Below, one piece after another: positions 38,190 to 49,592 of a stretch of 64,000 nt of DNA. Positions within the stretch are counted from its first letter, which is position 1; the number at the start of each line of letters is the position of its first letter. Made by a program: the position numbers and the translations under genes. The notes under the pieces are model-generated. The model searched no databases. It saw only the letters and a program-made list of their open reading frames with translations, and was not told the DNA's origin. Origin of the DNA: Anoplolepis gracilipes. Its lineage: Eukaryota > Arthropoda > Insecta > Hymenoptera > Formicidae. The stretch lies in the NCBI RefSeq assembly GCF_047496725.1, contig NC_132973.1, forward strand, positions 3,137,233-3,201,232. Reading direction: 5' to 3'.

Positions 38190-41100
38190 GTAAGTAGAAT
38201 CACAAAAGCATTCATCCGCAAAAGGGCATCTGTGAGAAATGTAATATACATAAACAATTTTACAATATTATATTTCCCTCTTTCATTTTCTGTCTTTTAA
38301 TTTTGCTCTTAAAAAATATTTTTCAAATTATGTTTAGTTATTTAATTGCATATAATTTGATAACAATAATTTGATAATTTTGAAGATAAAAGGAGAATTT
38401 AATTTAAGTCTGATTTTTTAACCTCAGAGTTTAATTTAGTCACGTGTATGTACTCTTTTTCAGATAATTAAAAAATTTTTCAATATATGTATAACATTAT
38501 GTGCATATCCCTATTATCAGATATTACATCTCTCTCCCAAATCAGCATTACTAGCGTATTTATAGTTTTTCTTCTGTTTTAAGTAATTATTGTTAGAGAG
38601 AGATTGTATATTTTCACGTGGATAAATTTAAATTTTTTATAATTGTCTAACTATTTACAATCGCGTTTTGATTATTCTCTTATACCGAAATATGTATAAG
38701 TAAAAATGTCTTTAGCTGTTTAAATAAGATTGAAATAAAAGGTATCAATATAATAATATTATTATAGATTATTGTGTGTAATAATATGAAAAGGAAATTA
38801 ACAGCTTTTTTTTACTATTTTCTTGCGTGTATCAGCTACTTGTAAAAATTACAGAAATTTATTGCATATATTACAATATTATTCAATATTCGTCATTTCA
38901 TATAAATTACAATATATTGAATTACTACGAGCCGCTGTATTAAACGTCCTAATAAATATTATAAAGCGATACGCGGCGTACATTGCTTAAAACAGCGTGC
39001 AATATCAATTTGAATCATGCACAATTATTATTATCACAATTGTAATCAAAGAGTGAATTATTTTATTTGTGTTAAAGAATTAAATGTTTAAAGCATTTTA
39101 AAATTAATTTAGAAATCAGATTATAAATTACGTGAATATTAAAATACAATTTTAATTTTTTCTAGAAAAATATAAAAATTTTAAATTGTCTTTTCTTTCT
39201 CTCTCTCTCTTTACACGCACATTTTTTTACATTTACTTAAAATTTTTATTTATTTTCCGAGAAAGCCATATATCTAAACGTCTTAAAAATTTTTATTTAA
39301 TTTTTATTATTTTTATGTTTTAGACATTATATAGATTTTATGTAAGTTATATATTTTAAAAGGCATATAAAATTATCTACTTGTAGTTCAATTTTCCAAG
39401 TTATGTCTATTTCAAGACTTAAACGTTTAATAGCTATCATATTGTGTTTTTACCTTCTACTTTATCTCTCCTAATACTATTTTAATAGAAACTTACTTCA
39501 CGTGTGGGAATGAGAGTAAATTAGAGTTTCGAGGATGCACATTGTATCCCACAGAGAGCCACTGTCTCTGAATATTATCGAGATTAGTTACGCGAGAGAG
39601 ATAGAGACAGAATGAGTTTATTAATATTGTAAGGAAGGCAGAGAAAGGCTCGATGCGCAGCTAAGAGAATGCCTTTAATTATTTGCCTCCTACGAAGCGA
39701 TAATCGATGCCGATCGAAATTATAATGACTTACCCGACTGCATTGTTGATGAGAAGCAGTTATCGTCTGTCATCGGAAAGGTTAGGAATTAATTTTGTAA
39801 ATCGAGTTTAAACCAAAATGATTTCTTTTAATGCAAGTTTCATTAAGTAAAAATTTTACTATTGATATCATATCGCGAAAATAGAAATTGCAATTAATCA
39901 TCGATAATATTCGATTATATTGTTGTTAAATTATATAATATATTACATAAATTATATATAATAACAAAAAATTTCTGACTATCTTAAATATGATCTCTTT
40001 GAGCGCTATACATACTTTATAATAATTTTGCGTACAGGCGGACTTAACGGGTACTACGAAACCTTGCTTTGTAGGCACGTTTGCGAGCTCTATAAAATTT
40101 CCGAGACCGAGACGAGCGGAATGCCACGTGGAAATCGAGCTAACGGTGACCCTGTCGGCATGTAACGAGCTGACTCGGTAACGAGCCGAAAATCATTTAC
40201 TCGATTTGCTTGTGAACAATTTTTTAACGGACTTTGACGGATGTATGCAAATAATTAGTTAGCTATTAAATTACTGACATATATAATTTATTCGAACATT
40301 TACATGTTATTTTTAAAATAATTAGAAACTAAAAAAATAACGTTACTTACTTATTGTAACAGTTAACTTTATATCTTATTTAACTATTATATCAAAGTAA
40401 GTTTTGATGGAAATTAAGATGAGAAGCAAAGTTCTGTTATCTGTTAACATTTTTTTAGCTTGATTTGCGTAAAATTTTTAATTATTTATAAGTAAAAATT
40501 TTTTCGATATATTCACGTCAAAATGATGAAAAGAAACCATTTTACTTTAATTTTATTAGAAACTTCTTTGTAAATTTAACATTATAAAAAGATAACACAT
40601 GCAACACAAATCGGTATGATCGAGCGAATCGATTCGTATTGTTCTTTTGCCTTTCCCTTTGCGTTCGCGATAAAATTTGCAGCGCGCAAACACGCGTAGG
40701 ATATTCCAAGGTTACGCGTCATATTTCGCAAGCTGTCTTAAATTCTCACGCGCCTTTTTAAGGCGATCGACCTTACGCCGATTGTGTCTCCTTTCGCCTT
40801 CCGTGCGAATATATTTTCTCGCGGTTCTCCATTCGTTCTCGAATCGACGGTGAATTTATGAAGGAATCCGTATGCTTCTCGTTGCCAGCAAACCACGCGA
40901 TTTATGCGACCCGGATGTGCACATTTGCAATCGTACATGTAACGCCGGCTTCATCGGAATATGGAACGCATAATGAAACGGAACGTCCCTGACCAATTGC
41001 ATTTTATTGCAGTTTAAAAAATTCACCAATGATTTTAAGCGGATTTTTTTAAAACAACAATATAGTGCAATTACAACGATAAATATAAAAATAAAATTAT

Positions 41101-41254
41101 TCGTAATTAAAAATAATATTATTTTATTAACAGATTTAACGAAAAGTAACAAAAGTTTAATATTTTAGATTCAATTGATTTAGATATTTGTCATCTTTTC
41201 AGTCATTGTCATGTTTACTGTAACAAAAATTTATATAACAATATTTAAATAGTA
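38190..41254 (+). other. Intron, no recognised exon
   Basis: AT-rich DNA with CpG-bearing blocks at about 39510-39790, 40020-40240 and 40600-40980. No exon-like frame with splice sites was found. Confidence 0.5.
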
Positions 41255-41440
41255 CAGTCGGACTTCTTATCCTACGACATTTTCGGTCCGGAATATTTCC
41301 CTTAAACCTCTGATCCTACGATAAAAATTTGAGAGTGGGGGTATAATTCCCCTTTCGCGGTCGAAAGCATGAGAGGATTTTTTGTCGTAGGATAAGAGGT
41401 TTCGTAGCATAAGAGGGTCGTAAGATAAGAGGTCCGACTG
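41255..41440. mobile_element. 186-bp pogo/Tigger-like MITE
   Basis: The ends are inverted copies (CAGTCGGACTTCTTATCC.. and ..GATAAGAGGTCCGACTG) with TA on each side (41253-41254, 41441-41442). Inside, variants of CCTCTTATCCTACGA occur five times, two forward near the left and three reverse near the right, as in subterminal binding repeats. Ends of the form CAGTCGGAC..TCTTATC with a TA duplication are typical of the pogo/Tigger branch of the Tc1/mariner superfamily. There is no transposase frame. Confidence 0.85.
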
Positions 41441-41735
41441 TAATATTTGATTTGTTTATCGAAACAATATTTTTAAATTATGTTTTCATATCTATTTAAT
41501 CCGATTTATTGATTGACACATTATTTAAATGACGATGCTGCAATGCAGAAGAACTTAGAATTTTTCATTTTATTATTTTTTCGGCTTTCTTGTTTCTTAT
41601 TCTCTACATCTTCTCTTATATTTTTGTTCAATTATTTCTTTCCTTTTATTTGTGAACGCGATTGAGTTTTCAAAACAAGTATTGTCGAGCACATTCAACT
41701 TCGTATTCGAGCGATCTTTCGCGTTAAAATTTTTA

Positions 41736-41784
41736 CTCTTAAATCAGAATACAAGACTGCCTGTCTTGTATTCTGATTCAAGAG
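41736..41784. repeat. Near-perfect hairpin, 22-bp arms and 5-nt loop
   Basis: The left arm 41736-41757 and right arm 41763-41784 are complementary except for one position. The centre is AATACAAGAC TGCCT GTCTTGTATT. The pairing is too long to expect by chance, and its integrity suggests recent origin or constraint. Neither transposon ends nor a target duplication is evident. Confidence 0.9.
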
Positions 41785-42796
41785 AATATTACGGTCGCGA
41801 GACGAATAAAAATCGTATTTACTACTTGATCCTTGTACGTAATGACCGGTACGTGAGCATTGCTATGTATTTCAAATGAAACAGGATCTCATGATTGTTG
41901 ATGACCTACGGGTTACTTGATTTCACATTCTCCAGATCTAAAAGAGGTAATAAGAGAGAATATTGATATCTTTAGCCATGCGATGCGATTATTTATTCGA
42001 TTTATCAAAAATTAGTATCGATGTTACTAGATATACTTATCTGGAAAAATAAATATCAACTTTATATTCAGCATGTTTATTTGATACTGACAAATGAGTA
42101 TTTTGTAATATTATAAACTTTTTTGAGGAATAGAATATGTATAAAAAGATTTTTTTTTTATTTTTGCCGCGCGTATATATTATATGTATTGAGTGGATAA
42201 AAGTTTCGATAGCTTATATCATGTGATGATGTGTTATCTTCACGCAATATTAAAAAATTCTTGAGGAACGGTGTCAGGACACACAAACTCGCCGTTTCTA
42301 GTCATGCGATTTTGCATTCACCTCGAGACAAGATGATGTATACGCGCAGTTTTACGAGATACTTGATGTTCCGAAAAATAATACTGCGAAACTTTCACCC
42401 ACGAATTCTTCGACCGATAATATATTCTTTGCATCGCGGCAATATATCTTACAAAATGCGTTGTAATTTGTCGGTTGTAGTATCTGTCAGATACGCATTT
42501 AACTGAAATTATAATTTTTTATTTTCAATCAGTGTTTTTTACTTCGCAAATTAAATGCGACCTCGGATTTTTATGTATTTTATATTTATATATACAAATA
42601 TATCTTCCTTGGTAATTTCCGTTATTTTACCACACAAGACAACATTTAGTGCTATCTTTTATTTTTAAATAAAATTCCGGTTCTTAGTATTTAGTTCAGG
42701 GACACTGTGCGTATATGTAGTACTGATATTGGGAAGTGCACGCATTATTATATTCACACAGTTACATGTTCAATATCACCCGCGCCTTCTCGTTCT

Positions 42797-42801
<5 letters not shown>

Positions 42802-42836
<35 letters not shown>
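42802..42836. repeat. (TC)n microsatellite
   Basis: About 17 uninterrupted TC units. Confidence 0.95.
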
Positions 42837-42842
<6 letters not shown>

Positions 42843-44794
42843 ACTCGATGAATTCTGTCACATCGTATTAAAGTAGTTGTATTCATCTGGAAAAATCCGG
42901 AATGGACGAGGCAAATATGAAAGGATAAAGGAATTGACGCCCGATTCCACCACTCTTAATCGGTTTTCATCTTAATTTTGACCCTGTTTGTTCTGTTTGT
43001 TTCTTATATTTAATATATGCTAAAGGTGAAATAAATTTATATTTAAATGTGATTTTTTAATAAAAAAAATTTATTTTTTTTCTTGTTTTATTTTACAAAA
43101 ATCAATTAAATTATGAAAAGTTTAAAAATACAGTTAACTTTTCTTAAATATGTTATTTCTTAATATATATATATATATAAAATTAATCTTCTTACTTTAG
43201 AGCTATTAGAATTATATTGATTGATGATTAATTAATGGTGATTGATAAAACAATAATTGAAAAACGGAATAAGATTAAAATTTTTTTTCATTAATTTATT
43301 ACATCATTTTGTACCAATTTATACAAAAAGCATTAAGTTTAAATAATATATTGTGATTGCATTTCTTATCTTATCTATTGGACAGTAAAAAAAAAAAGAA
43401 GCAATTATATGTACTATCATCAAAGGATAAAACCTTTGTCACAAGTTTTAATTAATCTTATTTATGATGAGATTGATCCAAAAATAAAGAATTAAAAATG
43501 CATCTCGGCTTCGTTACGAGAATATCGATTTATTCTCTTCTGTATCTTCTTTACTCTCGGATCTTCCCGTTCTTTATACATCTCGATTTGAATGACTCAA
43601 CGAAAAGAATCTCGGAAGATATATTAATCCAACGTGGCTTTTAAAAAGATTCATGCGGAAGAAATATATAATCCCGGCGCGTACGAAGTGGCTCAATAAT
43701 TGTTATTCTGTTTCGTGGCCCCGCTATTTCGGCATCTTGATGACGTGGTGCGTAAGTACGGCTCGCGGGAAAGTATGAGAACTGGTATTTAAAGCTTGTT
43801 GCGTGACGAAATTATGGATTAGGTGAGCGGCAATAAGTCGCAGGCGTGTTAAAACACGGACGTCTATGTCGCGGCAGATTTTTGGGTCAAGGCGATGAGC
43901 TCTCTCGTCTGTCTCGAAACGGTCCTGCATACTAGATTCGAGAATATCAACGACGTGTTCTCCTCGCGAACGCGATATCGATCCCGCGATAGTAATGCAT
44001 TGGACACAATGCGGTGCAACGCGAGTAACGACACTTCGATACGGAAGGAAAATATTGGGCAATCTCGATCGCGAAAATAACTAGTTATTCGCACGCTTGT
44101 AACTCTTTTTTTGTGAAAAATCTCATGATCTCAAATATACATATAGACGAATGCAATATTGCGCTATTTTTATTCGGGACAGCGCAAACCATTTGCAATA
44201 TTTCACTCCGCGAGAGAGCTGTAACAACTTTATACATGCATGCTGTAACTATAAACGTGAAATGTAGCAGAGAAATATATTTCGAAGATGAAATTCTGCC
44301 AACTCTATTAAATAACATAGCTTGAGGCTGCGCCTACTCATTTTCATTGTTAAGGGTGATGATTGTCGTTGCTGATTTCTACAGAAACGAGTAATATGCT
44401 TTTCAACTTTATTGGTCTCCGGGTAAGATTAACGATACGGTTACGGGTTAACGGGGCTATCCCGTCCCACTTATTCGTTCACAGTGCAAAAGCCGCGTTA
44501 TGCAACAAGCGCGCGTGCTTGCGCAACGTGACGCGCACGCACGTATGTACGTGCGTCCGTGCGTTCACGCGCGTGTGAAATGCGCGAACACGTAGAATAC
44601 TGTGACGATAGTCGTAGAACTCTCACTTGCAATTTTTGAACCAATTTAACCAATGTGTGGATAAACCTCGTTTCAAAAGGACATCAATATCTGCGTCGAT
44701 ATTGTTAGCATCATTGCAAGATTTGAAAGAATTTTCACAGGTTTCAAACCATTATCGATATGTATTTGAAAATTGTATATATTAGCTCTTATAA

Positions 44795-45060
44795 AAATTT
44801 GTTGTAGGTCATTTTGACTCTATTGATATTTTAACAATCGAATATTCCAAAGGTCTTAATGTGTGAATAAAAAAAAATATTTAAAATTTAATTTTTAATT
44901 TTTGTTGTTTATCATTTTCGATAGATTTCAAGGAATATATATGAATTTTTATAGATTTTTTTTTAAGCACTTTGAGACAGCTAAAACTGGAATAAAAACC
45001 ATTGTAACCAATATATGACTAAAAATGGAGCAAAAAAATTATATGACCTACAAGGGTTAA
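44795..45060. mobile_element. Decayed piggyBac-like MITE
   Basis: The right end reads ATGACCTACAAGGGTTAA, that is, TTAA plus an inverted CCCTTGTAGGTCAT terminus. The left end has TTGTAGGTCATTTTGACTC at 44802-44820, with the CCC and TTAA mutated. TTAA followed by CCC is typical of piggyBac-type ends. The interior is AT-rich with no transposase frame. The assignment rests on about 12 shared terminal bases, so it is tentative. Confidence 0.4.
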
Positions 45061-47842
45061 CATGCATATTCATTTATAATATGTAGAAGATTTTGTGAAT
45101 AAAACAGAGAAAATGCTTTTGTCTTTATTTATCACGACACGAATGCGAAAAATATTAAAGTATTCGCATATATTTGAAGTGTTGCTTGTGCTCCTGTAAA
45201 TGAGAAGCTATGGAAAAAGATGGAAATAGAATAAACTATGAATTATGTATTATAACTCTATTCATATTAGTATTGGTAGGTTATTAATGTCTGTTGTAAT
45301 ATTCTTCAGATACTTCAAAACATTATTACTTTTCTTTTTTCTTGCAAAATGCTTTTTTCTCGCAGAAAAACAAATATGAAAACGTATTCATATGAAACAC
45401 AACATGATCATAACAAAACATATTTTTACTTTTGTTTTTTTCTCAAAAGTATTTGCCTATATTTTTATTTAAATGCAATTCGTTTTTTTCTTATATTATT
45501 TTCAATATTATATGCAATTTGTTTTTTATATAATACTTTATATCTTATATTTTATAATACTTTCAACTATTTCAAGTTTTTTTTTTTTTTTAATTTACAA
45601 ACGATTGATGGCGTCAAGTGTTTTGAACGCGTGCTTTTAACGAGGATCAGCGACATAACGAGGGCGAGATAACGCCATAAAACCGGTAACGTTATTAACG
45701 GTAACCGCTATAGTAATGTAAGATGCTGACATTTCTTTTTCCCAGTCAAAACGCGTGTACTTCTCTCTCTCTTTTCCTTCTTTCTCTCTCCCGAGTTGGC
45801 TTCCGCAATTACATGCTAAGATCCTTGTGAATTGGTTAGTATCACGTTAATGATTTCATGTCGGCAGCATGCGTAATTTCATTTAACGCTTAAATAATCG
45901 CGTGTCGAAATTCGCGAATTATAAATGAAATGCTGAAAATTACATAGATGTTAAAGCATACTTGTAAGAAGATTCAATTTCTTTTGTACAGTTGTAACAT
46001 CAAATACATAATATTACATATATTTTTAGCAACATAATGCGAGATATTTTAATGAGAAATTTTCATGTGCTTTTTATTCTTAATAATCAATTCATTAAAA
46101 AATATTATAAGTGCGAATAATTTATCGATTGAAAACAAGATTGAATACTTTTTGTAATATTTATATTGAAAATATATACTATCTTTTTTTACTTATTTTT
46201 TAAAATTATTTAATTTGATAAATATATTTTTTAGGTTTGAAACGATACAAAGTTTGAATTGGTTTAAACTCATTATTTCTCAGCGCATTGTGCTCTTTTA
46301 AAAATGAAATTGTTGATGTTACAATTTTAACTTCTATTTTAGATGTTCTCCTTTGATCTTTATCTTTTTTCGATAAAATATATGTATCAATTGATTGCTA
46401 GTGCTCGGCGGTAAAAATGGCACAACCATGAAATTGGATTTGGACTCTGATAAAAATTCCACATGTTTTTTATTTTTCCTATCGATATTTTGCGATGAAT
46501 ATTACTAGTTGCTCGAGCTACCTTGCGATCGAATCGGACGTCGGTGAAAGATTACTGAACTTGTAGTCAGTCACACACGTGTATATTCGATTTCGATATC
46601 ACGATGACGTTGCTAACTGGCATATCGAATTCACCCGGATGGATACGTGGATGTCGATAATGGAGAATACGTTTCAATTCGCTTTTCTATTACGGTACCA
46701 AACTTGAATGTACAGTGGTCGATAGTTCGTCTGCTTCCAATCAATCGCCGCGAGATTATTCTCAGCGTTACTATTGTACCGTTTGTGTTCTTTCGATTTG
46801 CTGAATTTCTTTTCAGGAGTAATGAAGTTGTTCGATCACGTGCAACTGTTTGAACAATTAAATTAGAAAAAAATCATATTTTGATTGGCAGAAATAAATG
46901 ACATAACGGATGTTTATTGGAAAAATTATTTATTAATTGATAATTTTAATTATATATTACCTACTAGAAAGATTTTATTTTCCATATATGCAATTAAAAA
47001 AAGCATTGTGTATGATTCTTTAACTAAAAGTGATTTAAAATTCAAACTTTACTTTTAGAAAATATCAATTCACAATTTGTAAATTTAATTTTTGAACTAA
47101 GTTACGTTTATGACAATAATATAATGTAGCTTTTGCTGATATTTAAAGTATTGATTAAAGAAATATTAAATTTTTACTTAAGTAGAACACAAATTGTAAA
47201 TTGTGTGAAGTCGAATTTTATCGGAATGTATATTTCATCCACGAACGTATCAAATCAGCATTTATTAATCTATATCAAAGAACATGCATTTTTATAGGAT
47301 ATTATATCGAATCGCTGCTCCGATTTGTCGTAAAACTAGCAAAACATTCGAGCTCTCATTCTAGGTCAACTTGGCTAATGCAATTATTTGTGTTTTAAAA
47401 GCATAATCTCGAAGATTATATGTATGTTTGATTACTGCCCCAGTCGATTTTTTACAATGCAAAAGTAGGTCTTAATCATTTTCGTATAAACTATTTTTAA
47501 TCAGAACCTAAAAAAATAATATGCGCTAATATTGTGATAATCATGCTGTTTTATTTCATCACGCTTATGCTTTAATTAACTAACAACTGTTATAATTACA
47601 TGACCTGTGAACTACTTCTATGATTTCATTACATTATTTTTGCAGCTGCTGCAACTATTTATATTCGACTCGATATCGAAATCGCGTATTTTTGTCTCCG
47701 AACTTCTTGGAATCGGAAAGTGATGTTCTTTATTTTCTCAAACTAGGTTACGTTTTCTTCTATCCATTATCGTTCCAATTTTGTGCCAATATGGACCCCA
47801 TTTCGATCACGAATTTTTCGATGGCAATTTAGCATTCTTGGC

Positions 47843-47902
47843 GTAAATTTTACGAGAAAATTTGTCTTTAGTGTGAATTTTACGAGAGAATCTGCTTTTA
47901 GA
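47843..47902. repeat. Two tandem 30-bp units
   Basis: Positions 47843-47872 and 47873-47902 are diverged copies of a unit containing GTRAATTTTACGAGA. The repeat length is a multiple of three and lies in an open frame, but there is no other coding evidence. Confidence 0.8.
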
Positions 47903-48451
47903 TTCTCTCTAAATTCTATAAGAAGACTTGTGGTTATCGTGGTAAATTATTCCTTTATAATTTAATTTTATTTGATACAAGATTTTAAATATTGTATTTT
48001 TGTGCAAGATAAGATATTAAATCAAGAATTTTTATTTAAAAATGACAAAATAATTAAAATTCTCTGACTACTTAATGTTTTAGACTTTAGAAGATCTTTC
48101 TAGGAAATTTTTAAAATTTTTGTATCAAATATTTTCGCAAGGACGCTTTTTATAAAACATAACAAGAAATACTCGTCGAAGGCAAACGCGCTAGTTCTGG
48201 AATATGACATGCTGTAACGTCTCACGTCACAGTCATAGTAATATCATTATCTTGGTCAAGGAAACCGCTTCATATGTCCAAGTGCTTGAATTTATTAGCG
48301 CGATAAAAAGACAGACCAAATTTGCACTTTATTTTTTTATATACACGTGGCGTTGAACGACGTCGTTATTCGCCAACCTTGACTTCGCAGGATCAGCGTG
48401 CTTAACTAGGATGATGTTGATGCGTGTCCTGACCTCTGAAGTGGGTCGTCG

Positions 48452-48472
48452 GGTCGACAATCTCGACCCGCT
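48452..48472. repeat. Small palindrome with CGGGTCGA arms
   Basis: CGGGTCGA and TCGACCCG are separated by 5 nt in a CpG-bearing block. Confidence 0.8.
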
Positions 48473-49540
48473 ATCATACTTATTTCACGAGCGTATTTCG
48501 CGCACGTATACGTTACAAGATTATTATTGTTATTACTCGCGAGAGTGTACGATTCTCATGCAATAAAAAATTCACAGTTTCTCAAAAACTGACTGGTCAA
48601 TATGCTTTGTACACATAGGATTTCCACATATTTCTTTAATTTTTCTTTCTCAAAATCTCATTAGCTTTACAAGTAAAACTTTATTGCAAAACTCTTATTT
48701 TTTTTAAATAAAATTAGTTATTATTCTCAATTGCTATACTCCAGGATTTCTTAGATCAACCATTTCGTACATGAAGAAATGAGAGACATCCTGTGTACAG
48801 TAGATTTTCTTGTTGGATTTATGAGTAATGGTGTTTTAGTGAATTGTACATATAAAAAATTCGTTTATTCCATAATCAACGCAATTTGATTATCTATTCT
48901 TAAATAACTAGCGACGGAAACATGCTTTTAACGAGGAATATGGTTCCTTTGATCATATTATAATTTACTCCGATAAAGTTATCAGCATGAATTTATTTCT
49001 ATTTGTGTCTACTAATCATCTTGTTTTTTTTACAACATCATTACTCTTTGGATTGTAGGATATGCGTCATTTTTAAGGGACATTTGTATAGAACTGTTTT
49101 GCTCTATTTAGTTTAGTCAAGAAAGTAATTTATCTTTTCTTATGATAATTGCATAATAAAACAAAATTTACTAAAATTTTAAAGAATGTTTTATAAATTA
49201 ATATATATATGTATCTTTTAGATTCGTTTCACGAAATATTTATCACGATGCTATTACTTAGAAAATTAAAAAATATTACGTATTTTCTTCCACGAAAATT
49301 AAAGAGACATAATACTAACGTGATCTTTTTCAACTTATGATGAATAAAATATACGTTTTACATGGATGCTAGTTTTACGAAAAAAAAAAAAAACAAATAC
49401 ATGATTTTTTTTTTAACAGCACGAGACACGTACAATTTTTGAGATGTACAATACAATATTAAAAATAGGTTTTCTGCAATAAATGAAAGGCATAAAAAAG
49501 TACTAATGCATAAGGCTTAAAAGATATTTTAATAACGCAA

Positions 49541-49592
49541 AATTATTAAATACATATTAAACAACGTAATTATTAAATACATATTAAACACC
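49541..49592. repeat. Tandem duplication of a 27-bp AT-rich unit
   Basis: AATTATTAAATACATATTAA begins both 49541 and 49568. The copies are almost identical, so the duplication is recent. Confidence 0.85.

Larger units (their letters stand above)
41441..44794 (+). other. Intron, no recognised exon
   Basis: Mostly AT-rich, with CpG-bearing blocks at about 42220-42510, 43480-44080 and 44340-44640. A 38-nt stretch at 44385-44422 has a good acceptor (TTTCTACAG) and a donor (CTCCGG|GTAAGA), but its length breaks frame, so it is not called. Confidence 0.5.

Noticed and set aside
44385..44422. 38-nt exon-like segment with good acceptor and donor
   Set aside because: Its length is not a multiple of three, and the short ATG frame in it ends in phase 0, so it does not fit the phase-1 scheme. 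Strong-looking sites occur by chance in 64 kb.
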